In this document: positions 6,089 to 15,687 of the stretch, piece by piece
Numbering within the stretch: the first letter of the stretch is position 1
Layout of the letters: each line of letters starts with the position of its first letter
Translations under genes and position numbers: made by a program
From: an uncultured bacterium
Lineage (GTDB): Bacteria; Bacteroidota; Bacteroidia; Chitinophagales; Chitinophagaceae
NCBI GenBank assembly: GCA_903921675.1
Contig: CAIXQW010000161.1
Coordinates: 1-46,858 of the forward strand
DNA: 46,858 nucleotides
Reading direction: 5' to 3'
The notes under the pieces: model-generated
Told to the model about the DNA's origin: nothing
Databases searched by the model: none
Seen by the model: only the letters and a program-made list of their open reading frames with translations

Positions 6089-8626
6089 TTATTGAACCAT
6101 TATTTTTTCTACCAAAGTGTTGCCAAATTTATTTTCTATTGCTATAAAATAAATCCCTGACATCAAAGCATTATTTGCAATTACAAAATTGTTTTCACCA
6201 GTTTTCAATTGAATTGGTTCTTGCAATAATAATTTTCCATTGGCATCTACAATCCTGTAGTTGGTAAGTTGGCTATTGGCGGCATTTACAGTAACCACCC
6301 ATTTGTTTTGTGCATTAGCTACTGAAATAATTTCTTTCGATTTTACATTTACATTAGCAACTGCTAATGCCGCTATCTTTCGTACAATTTGTGTTTCCCA
6401 TATCCCTCTACCATAGGTGGCTACTACCAGCTTTCCAGTGGCATATTGAATTTTCAAATCAGTAACTTCTGTATTGGGCAAACCAGCACTATAGTATTGC
6501 CAAGTAGTATCCATATCTTTTTTATAAAAAACGCCTCCCGCATCTGTACCAACATACATATCTACATTTGCGCTATCACTTTCTTTATCTATCATGATGC
6601 AATTTGCTGGTAAGTTTGGTAAATTAAATGTGTGGTTTTTAAAAGTATTACCACCATCTATGCTTTTCCAAACTTGCCTATTTATGCTATATCCAGATTT
6701 AGTAAACCATAATACTTTATCATTTTTTGGATGAACTGCAATAGAAGATATCTCCTCGAAACTACCATTAGAACTCGGTAAATTTTTTGTAGCCCATGTT
6801 GTACCTAAGTTCTTAGTGATAAACATTTTTTGATCTTTGCCAGCATATATTACATCGGTATTACTAGGTGCTACAGCCAATACTTTTAAATTATCATCAT
6901 TAGTAGGTCCTGCAAGATTATTACTAATTTTAGTCCAATTATCTCCATTGTCAGTGCTTTTGTACACATCTGTATAGCCTGCTACTAAAGCATTTGCATT
7001 TTTAGGGTCTATCTGATAAGGTGTAACCCAAGAGCCATAGTCGTTTTTATCTGGTGTAATTTCGTGGTAAGTATCATTTGTCCATTGATCACCACTTCTA
7101 TACAATTCTCCATTTACGTATGTAGAATATATTAGTTGTTCATTGGTTGGGTCAATAGCCACCTGCATTGCATCGCCGCCATTAGTTGCATCCCATTGGC
7201 CAATAGCTACTCTTTTTCTTCCTCCGTTATCTTGGGTGCCTCCTATCATAAATACAGTATCTGTTTGTGCAACATCTATTTTATAAAATTGTGTAATGAG
7301 TAGTCCATTACTCAAATCTTTCCAACTCATATTTTTTTCATTATATCTATACAATCCACCATCATTACACCAAAATATTTTATTGGTAATTGGATGCACA
7401 GCACCGCTTCTTTGATCTGCATGCACTACATCATCTATTTGGTTAACATACCATTTTGTAATGCGTATCCAGTTCATGCCAGCATCTGTACTTTTATACA
7501 CGTCTAATTCGCCCGTGTACATAATATTTTTATTAATTCCGCTTATTTGAAATACTTCATTTACCGGTATAATACTTTTAAAATTAATGGTATTACCTCC
7601 ATCATTACTTTCCCATAGTTCTTTATTTGTACTATGTGTAATAGCTAAGTAATTTGTATCTGCAGATGTAGTAGCCAATGTTATCCAGTTTTGGCTATAC
7701 ACAAAACTAGATTGCTGATTCCAAGTAACACCGGCATCTATGCTAATATATACTTGGCTCTGATTCCAATAGTCGTAACTAGCCGCATACCAAATATTGG
7801 GATTGCCTGGTTTTGGTAAAATATAACTTACACCTTTATTTAATACTTTTGACCAAGTAGCACCACTATCTGCTGTACGATACAAGCCATCATTTTCTGC
7901 AGAAAATACAATTTGTCCATTTGTAGGGTGAATAGCCAAGTCGTAAATTGTTTTGCCATCGGCATAGGCATGAGTCAGTCCTGTTGGGTGCCAAGTAGCA
8001 CCATCATCTGTGCTTTTATAAATACCAATTGTATAATTCCACCATCCATATCTATCATTTAAAGCAACGTATAGCGTATTGCTGAAGGTAGGATCTATTA
8101 CTACATCTCCACAAGCTACGGTTGGTAAATTATCGCCTACAGCGTTATAGGTATTGCCACCATCTAATGTTTTCCAAAGACCACCTTTTGGCGCTGCTAC
8201 ATAAAATATATTAGAATCTGTAGGATGAAAAGCGATAGAAGTAACTCTACCCATGCCATCATAGCCACTAATGGCAGTGGTTTGTGATATATTTTTCCAA
8301 GTATTACTTCTGGTTTTTTTGGCTTGTAAATTTTTATACATTTCCCAAGTAGTGGTAGGTTCGGGGAATGTACCATCTGGCATTAGTCTATTTTGCCAAT
8401 ACCATTCCCATCTTTTATATTGCACATAAGGGTTTTCTTCTCTATCTTCTTTTCCTTTTTTCAACTCTGGGTGCAAAGCAAAATATGCATTTGCTTGCTG
8501 TTGAATTTGAGTAAACGATTGTGCTGTTGCATCAATAAAACCCGGCAAGGTTTGTGAGAAAGCAATTCCTTCAACTATTGGAAAATTGATAAATAAAATT
8601 ATTAAAAATTTTGAAATCTGATTCAT
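6089..8626 (-). CDS. Secreted sortilin-like beta-propeller (BNR/VPS10-type) protein with T9SS sorting domain
   Basis: An 845-residue exported protein. The signal peptide (about 1-25) is followed by a long beta-propeller region with many Asp-box/BNR motifs of the form S-x-D-x-G-x-T-W (for example KSTDDGATW, RTADSGATW, KSTDNGDNW, KSIDGGNTF). The last 75 residues, ending in TLVEKIMVQ, look like a type A T9SS sorting domain. Such sortilin-like propellers are common at Bacteroidota surfaces and often bind or process glycans or proteins, but the ligand cannot be deduced. It begins six bases after the stop of the upstream outer-membrane protein gene, so the two are probably co-transcribed in the minus direction. 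Confidence 0.85.
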   Translation of the reverse strand: MNQISKFLIILFINFPIVEGIAFSQTLPGFIDATAQSFTQIQQQANAYFALHPELKKGKEDREENPYVQYKRWEWYWQNRLMPDGTFPEPTTTWEMYKNLQAKKTRSNTWKNISQTTAISGYDGMGRVTSIAFHPTDSNIFYVAAPKGGLWKTLDGGNTYNAVGDNLPTVACGDVVIDPTFSNTLYVALNDRYGWWNYTIGIYKSTDDGATWHPTGLTHAYADGKTIYDLAIHPTNGQIVFSAENDGLYRTADSGATWSKVLNKGVSYILPKPGNPNIWYAASYDYWNQSQVYISIDAGVTWNQQSSFVYSQNWITLATTSADTNYLAITHSTNKELWESNDGGNTINFKSIIPVNEVFQISGINKNIMYTGELDVYKSTDAGMNWIRITKWYVNQIDDVVHADQRSGAVHPITNKIFWCNDGGLYRYNEKNMSWKDLSNGLLITQFYKIDVAQTDTVFMIGGTQDNGGRKRVAIGQWDATNGGDAMQVAIDPTNEQLIYSTYVNGELYRSGDQWTNDTYHEITPDKNDYGSWVTPYQIDPKNANALVAGYTDVYKSTDNGDNWTKISNNLAGPTNDDNLKVLAVAPSNTDVIYAGKDQKMFITKNLGTTWATKNLPSSNGSFEEISSIAVHPKNDKVLWFTKSGYSINRQVWKSIDGGNTFKNHTFNLPNLPANCIMIDKESDSANVDMYVGTDAGGVFYKKDMDTTWQYYSAGLPNTEVTDLKIQYATGKLVVATYGRGIWETQIVRKIAALAVANVNVKSKEIISVANAQNKWVVTVNAANSQLTNYRIVDANGKLLLQEPIQLKTGENNFVIANNALMSGIYFIAIENKFGNTLVEKIMVQ

Positions 8627-8632
8627 GAAAAA

Positions 8633-9427
8633 TTATTTTTTAAACCTAAAACTATAACCACAACTTAAATAATAAGCAGGAGAAACAGTACTTAATCCTA
8701 ATCCTGCTGAAATATCAAATTGCTGATTTTCTGTAAATTGATATGTAATGCCACCATCGCATCTATTATCTTGATCTTTTATACCTTTCATAAATCCAAA
8801 AACCTCAATATATCCTCCTAACTTATTAGAAAAAGAATAACCTGTAGTTAAAGTATAAATAAAGGTAGCTATTGCATCATTGCCGTTCCACTCTGTACCC
8901 AAATTATAAGATAAATTCATCTTTTCACTAATTGTATGCATCATTGTAAACCGATAGGATGGTATATAAGATGCAGTTTTGTAGTACTTACTAGCTAATT
9001 GATTAATCCCTAAATGGCAGATTACTGAAGTTTGAGGAATAATTCCTTTTTCATCTGCAAGTTTAGCCTTAAAACCTATTGTCAATGGGGTTATTCCATT
9101 TACATATTTATTCAGAACATTATTCTGCATTATGTTTTCTGTAATTAAACGAAGTTCGAAATATTTATTTATACCATATTTAGTAAGTATAGTAGGTATT
9201 GTGTAATCCAAATTATTATTTTTAATTTTCATTGGATTCATTTGTTCCATTTGCAATCCACACTCCAATTGAAACCATCCAATAGGGGTTAAAAATGGGC
9301 ATTCCGTTTGATCTGGTCTATCTGTTTGTATAGCAGGTAAATCAGAATTTATACTTTCTTGTGCATTGCTTTTTGAAACGAAAAACAAAAGTGCAAGCAG
9401 CATTAAATAAAAAGAATTTTTATTCAT
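8633..9427 (-). CDS. Outer-membrane beta-barrel protein, MetA-pathway transporter-like
   Basis: A 264-residue protein with a signal peptide (1-22) followed by AIQTDRPDQTECPF. This opening is typical of the putative outer-membrane 'transporter' family related to the phenol MetA degradation pathway protein. The rest is alternating beta-strand sequence ending in SCGYSFRFKK, as expected of a 10-12-strand barrel. Substrate unknown. It is the first gene of a two-gene minus-strand unit with the sortilin-like T9SS protein and is divergent from the ferritin-like/CCC1 gene. Confidence 0.75.
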   Translation of the reverse strand: MNKNSFYLMLLALLFFVSKSNAQESINSDLPAIQTDRPDQTECPFLTPIGWFQLECGLQMEQMNPMKIKNNNLDYTIPTILTKYGINKYFELRLITENIMQNNVLNKYVNGITPLTIGFKAKLADEKGIIPQTSVICHLGINQLASKYYKTASYIPSYRFTMMHTISEKMNLSYNLGTEWNGNDAIATFIYTLTTGYSFSNKLGGYIEVFGFMKGIKDQDNRCDGGITYQFTENQQFDISAGLGLSTVSPAYYLSCGYSFRFKK

Positions 9428-9461
9428 ATTGGTAAATTTAACATCATGGATTGAAATAGAC

Positions 9462-9469
9462 TAATTTTG
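9462..9469 (+). promoter_or_regulatory. Candidate -7 element of the ferritin-like/CCC1 operon
   Basis: TAATTTTG is an exact TAnnTTTG match. It overlaps the upstream in-frame TTG codon at 9467, which argues that translation starts downstream, at ATG 9512. Confidence 0.45.
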
Positions 9470-9511
9470 ATAGACAAAACTAATCCAGAATTGGCAATCA
9501 ATCTTTTAGCA

Positions 9512-10627
9512 ATGATTAATTTAAAAAATATTCAAACAGAAGTAGACGCAAGCTACTTATATCATTTATTAGCCGAAAACGAAAAAGATGAAAACGTAGC
9601 TAAAGTATTTGTCCAAATGAGTGAAATAGAGCATGGTCATGCATTAGCATTTATGAAAAAAAACAATATAGATGTCAACCAAATGCCAGCGCCAAGTGGT
9701 AGAGCAAAAACACTAAAAACTATTGGTAAAATACTAGGCTACGATTATGTGCTTGGCGTATTGCTAGATACAGAAAAAAGTATTTCTACTGGCGTATTAA
9801 AAATGCGTAAGCAGAGCAATTCAGCATCCTCCTTGTCAGACACAGCCCATGTTACTATTTTAAAGAATATTTTAAATAATAACCACCAAGTTAGCGGATC
9901 TAATTTAGCCCGTTTTGAAAAACGACATCGCAGCGTAGGTGGCAATGCATTGCGTGCTGCTGTGCTTGGTGGCAATGATGGATTGGTGAGCAACTTTAGT
10001 TTGGTGATGGGTATTGCAGGTGCAACTGCAGGTGCTGAAAATAGCGGGCAACAAGAAATTTTATTAACTGGTATTGCGGGCTTATTAGCAGGTGCATTAT
10101 CTATGGCTTTAGGCGAATGGATAAGTGTGCAAAGCTCTAAAGAATTATACGAAAACCAAATGCAATTAGAAATGGATGAGTTAGAAACTAATCCAGAAGG
10201 CGAAGAAAAAGAGTTAGCATTGATATATTTTAGTAAAGGAATTCCTGAAGAGCAAGCCAAACAAATGGCGAAGGAAATTATGACTGATAAAGATAAAGCG
10301 CATCAAATATTAGTAAACGAAGAATTGGGCATCAACCCAGAAGACCTACAAGGTAGTGCTATGGAAGCTGCACTTACTTCTTTCTTTTTGTTTGCGATTG
10401 GGGCTATCATTCCTGTGATTCCATTCTTTTTTACAAGCGGCATGACAGCAGTAATTTGGAGTGCTGTGTGCAGTGCAGTAGGATTATTTTTGATAGGTGC
10501 AGCCATTACATTATTTACTGGCAAAACAGTTTTATTTAGTGGCATGCGTCAAGTAATATTTGGTTTATTAGCAGCAGCTATCACATTTGGTATTGGTAAA
10601 TTAATTGGCGTTTCTGTAGCAGGATAA
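9512..10627 (+). CDS. Ferritin-like/VIT1-CCC1 fusion membrane protein (iron/manganese transport family)
   Basis: With ATG 9512 as start the protein has 371 residues. About residues 5-130 form a ferritin/rubrerythrin-like four-helix domain with metal-ligand motifs (TEVDASYLY; SEIEHGHA). About 140-371 form a CCC1/VIT1 domain with LGGNDGLVSNFSLVMG, ALSMALGEWISVQS and three hydrophobic C-terminal segments. This fusion occurs in the family called ferritin-CCC1-like and is thought to move Fe(II) or Mn(II) out of the cytosol, the ferritin-like part binding the metal first; transport here is inference. An in-frame TTG at 9467 would add 15 residues but lies inside the promoter. The TSUP permease gene follows after three bases. 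Confidence 0.85.
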   Translation: MINLKNIQTEVDASYLYHLLAENEKDENVAKVFVQMSEIEHGHALAFMKKNNIDVNQMPAPSGRAKTLKTIGKILGYDYVLGVLLDTEKSISTGVLKMRKQSNSASSLSDTAHVTILKNILNNNHQVSGSNLARFEKRHRSVGGNALRAAVLGGNDGLVSNFSLVMGIAGATAGAENSGQQEILLTGIAGLLAGALSMALGEWISVQSSKELYENQMQLEMDELETNPEGEEKELALIYFSKGIPEEQAKQMAKEIMTDKDKAHQILVNEELGINPEDLQGSAMEAALTSFFLFAIGAIIPVIPFFFTSGMTAVIWSAVCSAVGLFLIGAAITLFTGKTVLFSGMRQVIFGLLAAAITFGIGKLIGVSVAG

Positions 10628-10630
10628 ATA

Positions 10631-11371
10631 TTGGAAGAAAAGTATTATATATTTTTTGTATTGGCATTACTTGCCGAAATTATTGGTACTATTAGTGGCT
10701 TTGGTTCTTCTATTTTATTTGTGCCTATTGCATCTATATTTATAGATTTTAAACTGGTACTTGGCATTACAGCAGTGTTTCATGTGTTTAGTAATATTAC
10801 AAAAATTGTTTTGTTCAAGCATGGCATTAATAAAGATATTATTATTAAACTAGGCATCCCTGCCGTAATATTTGTAATCATTGGCGCGTTGCTTACCAAA
10901 GTAATTCCGCAGAAAGAAATAGAATTGCTTTTAAATATAGTGTTGGTTGGTTTAGCAATTTTTTTATTGACAAACACCAACAAAACGATTCCTCCAACCA
11001 ATAAAAATTTATACTTAGGAGGTGTAAGCTCTGGATTTTTTGCAGGATTAATAGGCACAGGTGGTGCCATCAGAGGCTTGGTATTGTCGGGTTTTGGCTT
11101 AGAGAAAAATATTTTCATTGCTACATCTGCAGTTATAGATTTAGGTGTAGATAGTAGCAGAGCAGCAATATATATTTACAATGGCTATTTTTTAAAAGAA
11201 CATATTGTTTTTATTCCGGCTTTAATTGCAATTAGTATTTTGGGCACATGGATTGGTAAAATTTGTTTGCAATATATATCTGAAATAATTTTCAGAAAAT
11301 TTGTATTAATGGTAATTATATTTACCTCCGTTTTTTATACAGCAAAGTATATTTATGAATTGAATACGTAA
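10631..11371 (+). CDS. TSUP (TauE/SafE) family permease
   Basis: A 246-residue polytopic membrane protein with about seven or eight hydrophobic segments. It contains the paired glycine-rich family motifs EIIGTISGFGSSILFVP and FAGLIGTGGAIRGLVLSGF. TSUP proteins export sulfite, sulfoacetate or other anions; the substrate here is unknown. The start is TTG at 10631, three bases after the preceding stop, because no ATG is available before the first membrane segment. Tight spacing with the ferritin-like/CCC1 gene suggests co-expression, a pairing that does not obviously follow from known TSUP roles. Confidence 0.82.
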   Translation: MEEKYYIFFVLALLAEIIGTISGFGSSILFVPIASIFIDFKLVLGITAVFHVFSNITKIVLFKHGINKDIIIKLGIPAVIFVIIGALLTKVIPQKEIELLLNIVLVGLAIFLLTNTNKTIPPTNKNLYLGGVSSGFFAGLIGTGGAIRGLVLSGFGLEKNIFIATSAVIDLGVDSSRAAIYIYNGYFLKEHIVFIPALIAISILGTWIGKICLQYISEIIFRKFVLMVIIFTSVFYTAKYIYELNT

Positions 11372-11399
11372 ATAACACAATTGATTATTTTACTTACTA

Positions 11400-13211
11400 T
11401 TAATTCAGCACATCTCCCCTAAGCCTTCTATATTCTTTTCTTGCTTCTTGCACAAAGCTACTACCAGGAAATTCTAAAATTATTTTTTCAAATAGTTTCT
11501 TTGCTTCTTCATGATTCTCTAAATATTTTTCGTTGATTACAGCACTTTGATATATGGCGTCATCTGCCAAAATATCTTCGTTGTATTTAGTATATACTTT
11601 TTCTAAATATGCCAAAGCTTCTTTGTAATGGTGTTGCTTTACTTCCATGCTTGCTTTTGCCATCAATATATCATCTAGCAAAGCATGCTCTGGATACTCG
11701 TTTGTAATGCTATCCAATGCTTTATTTGCATCAGCTAATTTGTTTTGAAATATTAAAAGATCTGCTCTACTAAAAGTTTGCAACGGAGCAATGTTGCTAT
11801 CCAATCCGCTATTTTCTGTAATTAATACACTTAGGTTTAATGCATCGTTTGCTATCAATTCGCTAGTGCTTGCTTTCAAAATATCCAATTGACCTTGTGC
11901 CCATTTAAAGTCGCCGATGTAATAACTTAGTTTTGCATTTTTAAATCGTGCTTCTTCGCCAAGCATATCGTTTTTAAATTCTTTATCTACTTGGCTGTAC
12001 AACAATGTTGCTTCCCAATTATTATTATCTATTATTTGATAATCGCCAAGATCTAATTTGCATCTTCCTTTAAACATTGGATTGCCGCTGCTTAAAGTAG
12101 TAATTTTTTCTAAAGCAGAAATTGCATCTTTTGGTCTATTGGCATAGCGTGCCAAAAGCAATGCGTATTCTTGCTGAGGCTCTGCATATTGCCCACTAGG
12201 ATTGATGGTAAAATAAGCTTCGTAATCTGCCAATACATTATTTACGTCTTGCGCTGTATAGTTAGGTTTGGCTTCCAATTCTGTTTTAGACAAGCTAATT
12301 TTTTCGGCATTGGCTACCATGTAATACGGCGACTCTTTACCTAATTGTATAATATAATTGAATGCATCGCGTGCTGCGTTGTATTCTTTTTCTTTGGCTG
12401 CAATGCGTGCAAAACTTAATGGTCTGCGGCCTTGTTCCTTTAATCTTATATCCAATGCTTTTACTTGTGTAAATGCGCTTTCGTAATCTTTTTGTTGGAT
12501 ATACAACCAACTCAATATATCTGGGTACACCACATTTTCTGTTTGATCATTGATACGCTTTATCATTTTTTTGCGTACTGTTTCTACTTTATCTGGTTTC
12601 GTAAAAATGCGTAGCAATGCAGTTTTTACATCTTCTATCTTTTTTGGTTGCTGGCTTGCAAGGTCTAATAAGCTTTCTGTAGCTTTATCAAAATCTCCTT
12701 TTTTATCGTAAAGTGTAGCCAATTCTTCTGCAAACAAAAATAGATTTCCACTTTGCTTTTTACCACCTTCATACATTTCTATTGCATAATCATTCATGCC
12801 ATTTTCTATAAATAAATTTGCTACTCTGCGCAGGCTGCCTTCGTCATTCATATTATCTTCCATCAAAGACGCTATGGATTTGCGAGCTTTTTTATCATCT
12901 GCTTGTTGGCTATATACTTTATACAGTAGCAATGTATAATCAATATCTTTTTTATATTTCTTTAAAATAGATTTTAATAATTTTTCTGCATTCTTATAAT
13001 CTCTATTCCCTATTAAACAATTGATGTACCCTTCTGTAATATTTCTATCGCTTGGATTATTTTGATACAACTTAGCATATAATTCGCCAGCCTTTGGGTA
13101 ATCTTTATTACTTAAATATTCTTTGGCTAGTATTAATAATTGATCTTGTGCTTGCGAAATAGAGGCAAAGCATAAAAAACAAAGTAATACCAAATATTTA
13201 TTCCATTTCAT
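11400..13211 (-). CDS. Secreted or periplasmic tetratricopeptide-repeat protein
   Basis: A 603-residue protein with a signal peptide (1-21, ending ISQAQ) and helical repeats along its length. Clear TPR units include KDYPKAGELYAKLYQNNPSD near the N terminus and KEALAYLEKVYTKYNEDILA and EEAKKLFEKIILEFPGSSF near the C terminus. The C-terminal arrangement resembles the outer-membrane lipoprotein/CpoB-like TPR family, but there is no lipobox. It probably acts as a protein-interaction scaffold in the periplasm; no partner is evident. Convergent with the TSUP gene. Confidence 0.75.
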   Translation of the reverse strand: MKWNKYLVLLCFLCFASISQAQDQLLILAKEYLSNKDYPKAGELYAKLYQNNPSDRNITEGYINCLIGNRDYKNAEKLLKSILKKYKKDIDYTLLLYKVYSQQADDKKARKSIASLMEDNMNDEGSLRRVANLFIENGMNDYAIEMYEGGKKQSGNLFLFAEELATLYDKKGDFDKATESLLDLASQQPKKIEDVKTALLRIFTKPDKVETVRKKMIKRINDQTENVVYPDILSWLYIQQKDYESAFTQVKALDIRLKEQGRRPLSFARIAAKEKEYNAARDAFNYIIQLGKESPYYMVANAEKISLSKTELEAKPNYTAQDVNNVLADYEAYFTINPSGQYAEPQQEYALLLARYANRPKDAISALEKITTLSSGNPMFKGRCKLDLGDYQIIDNNNWEATLLYSQVDKEFKNDMLGEEARFKNAKLSYYIGDFKWAQGQLDILKASTSELIANDALNLSVLITENSGLDSNIAPLQTFSRADLLIFQNKLADANKALDSITNEYPEHALLDDILMAKASMEVKQHHYKEALAYLEKVYTKYNEDILADDAIYQSAVINEKYLENHEEAKKLFEKIILEFPGSSFVQEARKEYRRLRGDVLN

Positions 13212-13285
13212 TATTGTAAAAATGCACTTTTATTTATAGACTTGGTGTGAAAATATTATTAAAATAAATTTAACGCTAAATTAGA

Positions 13286-13313
13286 TTGTACTTGTTAATT
13301 CCGTTTACCTTTG
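13286..13313 (+). promoter_or_regulatory. Promoter of the START-like gene
   Basis: TTG at 13286-13288, a 17-base spacer, then TACCTTTG at 13306-13313. This is a full match to TTG-N17-23-TAnnTTTG. The predicted start of transcription near 13320 fits translation from ATG 13329 and excludes the upstream TTG at 13311. Confidence 0.65.
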
Positions 13314-13328
13314 TGGTATAATTATTTA

Positions 13329-13712
13329 ATGAAACAATACAAAAAATATTACATCATTCCTGCAGAGCCAGAAATTTTATATCCGGCTTTAACCAATGAA
13401 TACACCATTCAATTATGGACTGGCGATGAAGCAGAAATGAGTACAGAAATAGGTAGCGAATTTAGCTTGTGGGATGGCAGTATTGTTGGAAAAAATTTAG
13501 CCTTTGAGCCTAATAAATTAATTCAGCAAGAATGGTATTTTGGCGAGCAAGATGAACAAAGTATTGTTACCATTAAATTGCATGTGCACCCTAAAGGCAC
13601 TTCTGTAGAGCTATTGCATACCAATATTCCTGATGAAGATTTTGAAGATATTTGTGAGGGTTGGGATGATGCGTATTTTGGGAACTTGATGGATTTTTTT
13701 AGTGAAGGATAG
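13329..13712 (+). CDS. START/AHSA1-like (SRPBCC superfamily) domain protein
   Basis: A 127-residue cytoplasmic protein. The whole length fits an activator-of-Hsp90-homologue-like SRPBCC fold: IIPAEPEILYPALTN at the start, SLWDGSIVGKNLAFEPN and LIQQEWYFGE in the middle, and a C-terminal helix EGWDDAYFGNLMDFF. Such domains bind hydrophobic ligands or assist chaperones; no ligand can be named. The start at ATG 13329 is chosen because the in-frame TTG at 13311 sits within the -7 element. Confidence 0.8.
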   Translation: MKQYKKYYIIPAEPEILYPALTNEYTIQLWTGDEAEMSTEIGSEFSLWDGSIVGKNLAFEPNKLIQQEWYFGEQDEQSIVTIKLHVHPKGTSVELLHTNIPDEDFEDICEGWDDAYFGNLMDFFSEG

Positions 13713-13840
13713 GTTGGGAATTTTGGATGTAGGATTTACGTATGATTGAATATTTTATTTAACAACCTAAGATAGCCTAAGAAAAAGGAAGTTGTGAGTG
13801 TGAGTGATTGTCTAAATCTTACCTCGTCATGACTCCATTA

Positions 13841-15556
13841 TTATAGGAGGTTTTCCATTTCTGTATTTACAAATGCACTTAGTGTTTTAATTCTTTCTTT
13901 ACCAAAATCAAATTCAATACCAGCTGTTGTATACAATGTTTTTAAATCTTTTGTATTGCCAAGGCTTAATGCTGCAAGATAATTTTCTATTGCTTGCTTA
14001 GGATTATTCTTATATTGCATCCACATGCCAATGGCACCAAGTTGCGCTATGCCATATTCAATATAATAAAACGGTACCTCAAATAAGTGCAATTGCTTTT
14101 GCCAAAAATTTGCCCGATACTCTTCGTAGCCACTGTAATCAATATTTTTTACGCTAAACTCCTTTAAAATCTCCATCCACTTTTCGTTACGTTGTGCTAT
14201 AGTATGTCCCACATTTGTGTACAACCAATGTTGAAATTTATCTATCGTAGCTATCCATGGTAAAATAGTTAGCACTCTTTCTAACTCTTCTGCTTTGGCT
14301 CTTTGCAATTCATCTGTGCTAGTATAAAATTCATTCCAGTACTCCATGCTAAACAATTCCATACTCATGCTAGCCAATTCTGCCATTTCCATAGGGTATT
14401 CTTTAAATGCACTTAGTTGCAAATCATGACACACAAAACTATGTATCGCATGACCACCTTCGTGCATCATGGTTACTACATCATCTGCTGTGCTGGCTGC
14501 ATTCATAAATATAAATGGTACTCCTGTTTCTGCTAACGGACAGTTATAACCACCAGGAGCTTTGCCTTTGCGGCTATCTAAATCCAAGTGTTGCATGCTT
14601 TGCATAGTGCGCAGGCAATCGCCAAAAAATGGTCCTAATTTATCAAATACATTTATACTTTTTGTTGTTAAATCTTTACCATCTGCAAAAGGCGTAAGCG
14701 GTACAATCCCTTCTGGTTCTGCTTCTACATCATACCCATGCAAAGCAGCCAAGCCAAGTTTCTTTCTTTTTTCATCATAAATTTTTTCGCATAATGGAAT
14801 AATATATTCTTTTACTGCTTCATGAAACTGCTCGCATTCTTTTACTGTATAATCAAATCTGCCAAGCTCTTTAAACTTATAATCCCTATAATTATCAAAG
14901 CCAGCATTTACTGCTATTTGATGGCGCAATGCTAATAATTTATCAAACAAAATATTCAACTCCTTTTTGTCTTGCAAGCGCCTTGTAGAAATTTTATCAT
15001 ACACTTCTTTACGCAACTCTCTATTACTTTGCATTAAAAATTTTACAGCCTGTTGCAAAGTATATTCTTGCTCTTGCACTGTAATTGTCATTTTACTACT
15101 AATGCTGCCAAACTGCTGCGCCAACACACTTTCTTCGCTTTGCAATGCAATATTTTTTTCATTAAATAAATCAATATCTTTCTGCACAGCACGCAAATAA
15201 ATATGGTATTTATCCGCATCTAATTGTTGCGTAAATGGGCAACTCATTAATTTTTTATTCAATGCATCTGCTGCGGCTGCAATAGGCGGTTGTATATCTG
15301 TACAAAAGTATGTGTAAGATTTTTCCAACTCTTCGTTGGTGGTATCACAAGTCATTCTTATTTGTCGCCAACAAGCATCTTCGCTCACTACTGCTTGCAC
15401 CTCGCTAGCTTGCATCAGCCATTGCTCTAACTGCTCTAAACTATCTATAGTGGCATTTTGTAATGTTGTAAAATACGGTTCTATATCTTGCCAAGTATAT
15501 AAAAAAAAATCTGTAGGTATAAAATGGCGAGTAAGTTTTTGTAGTTGTACTGTCAT
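13841..15556 (-). CDS. pepF: M3 family oligoendopeptidase (PepF-like)
   Basis: A 571-residue zinc metallopeptidase of the oligoendopeptidase F group. The active site MMHEGGHAIHSF gives His365, Glu366 and His369, with the third ligand in the downstream helix EMAELASMSMELF. It lacks a signal peptide, so it should degrade short peptides in the cytoplasm. Length and motif order are normal for the family. A TACATTTG -7 element lies just upstream on the minus strand. The 128-base gap to the START-like gene holds nothing recognisable. Confidence 0.9.
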   Translation of the reverse strand: MTVQLQKLTRHFIPTDFFLYTWQDIEPYFTTLQNATIDSLEQLEQWLMQASEVQAVVSEDACWRQIRMTCDTTNEELEKSYTYFCTDIQPPIAAAADALNKKLMSCPFTQQLDADKYHIYLRAVQKDIDLFNEKNIALQSEESVLAQQFGSISSKMTITVQEQEYTLQQAVKFLMQSNRELRKEVYDKISTRRLQDKKELNILFDKLLALRHQIAVNAGFDNYRDYKFKELGRFDYTVKECEQFHEAVKEYIIPLCEKIYDEKRKKLGLAALHGYDVEAEPEGIVPLTPFADGKDLTTKSINVFDKLGPFFGDCLRTMQSMQHLDLDSRKGKAPGGYNCPLAETGVPFIFMNAASTADDVVTMMHEGGHAIHSFVCHDLQLSAFKEYPMEMAELASMSMELFSMEYWNEFYTSTDELQRAKAEELERVLTILPWIATIDKFQHWLYTNVGHTIAQRNEKWMEILKEFSVKNIDYSGYEEYRANFWQKQLHLFEVPFYYIEYGIAQLGAIGMWMQYKNNPKQAIENYLAALSLGNTKDLKTLYTTAGIEFDFGKERIKTLSAFVNTEMENLL

Positions 15557-15579
15557 ATAAGAATTATCAATTATGTATG

Positions 15580-15587
15580 CAAATGTA
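15580..15587 (-). promoter_or_regulatory. Candidate -7 element of the M3 peptidase gene
   Basis: On the minus strand this reads TACATTTG, an exact TAnnTTTG match 23 bases before the ATG. No TTG is found at the usual spacing. Confidence 0.45.
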
Positions 15588-15653
15588 ATGGAAAATGTAT
15601 TGGAGTAAAATACCTTATCAATTAAATAAATAAACTATTATAACTTTAGCACT

Positions 15654-15661
15654 TATTTTTG
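15654..15661 (+). promoter_or_regulatory. Candidate -7 element of the glutathione peroxidase gene
   Basis: TATTTTTG matches TAnnTTTG, 26 bases before the ATG at 15688. The region is AT-rich and no -33 TTG is visible. Confidence 0.35.
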
Positions 15662-15687
15662 TATCAATAATTAACTAAAAAAAATTT

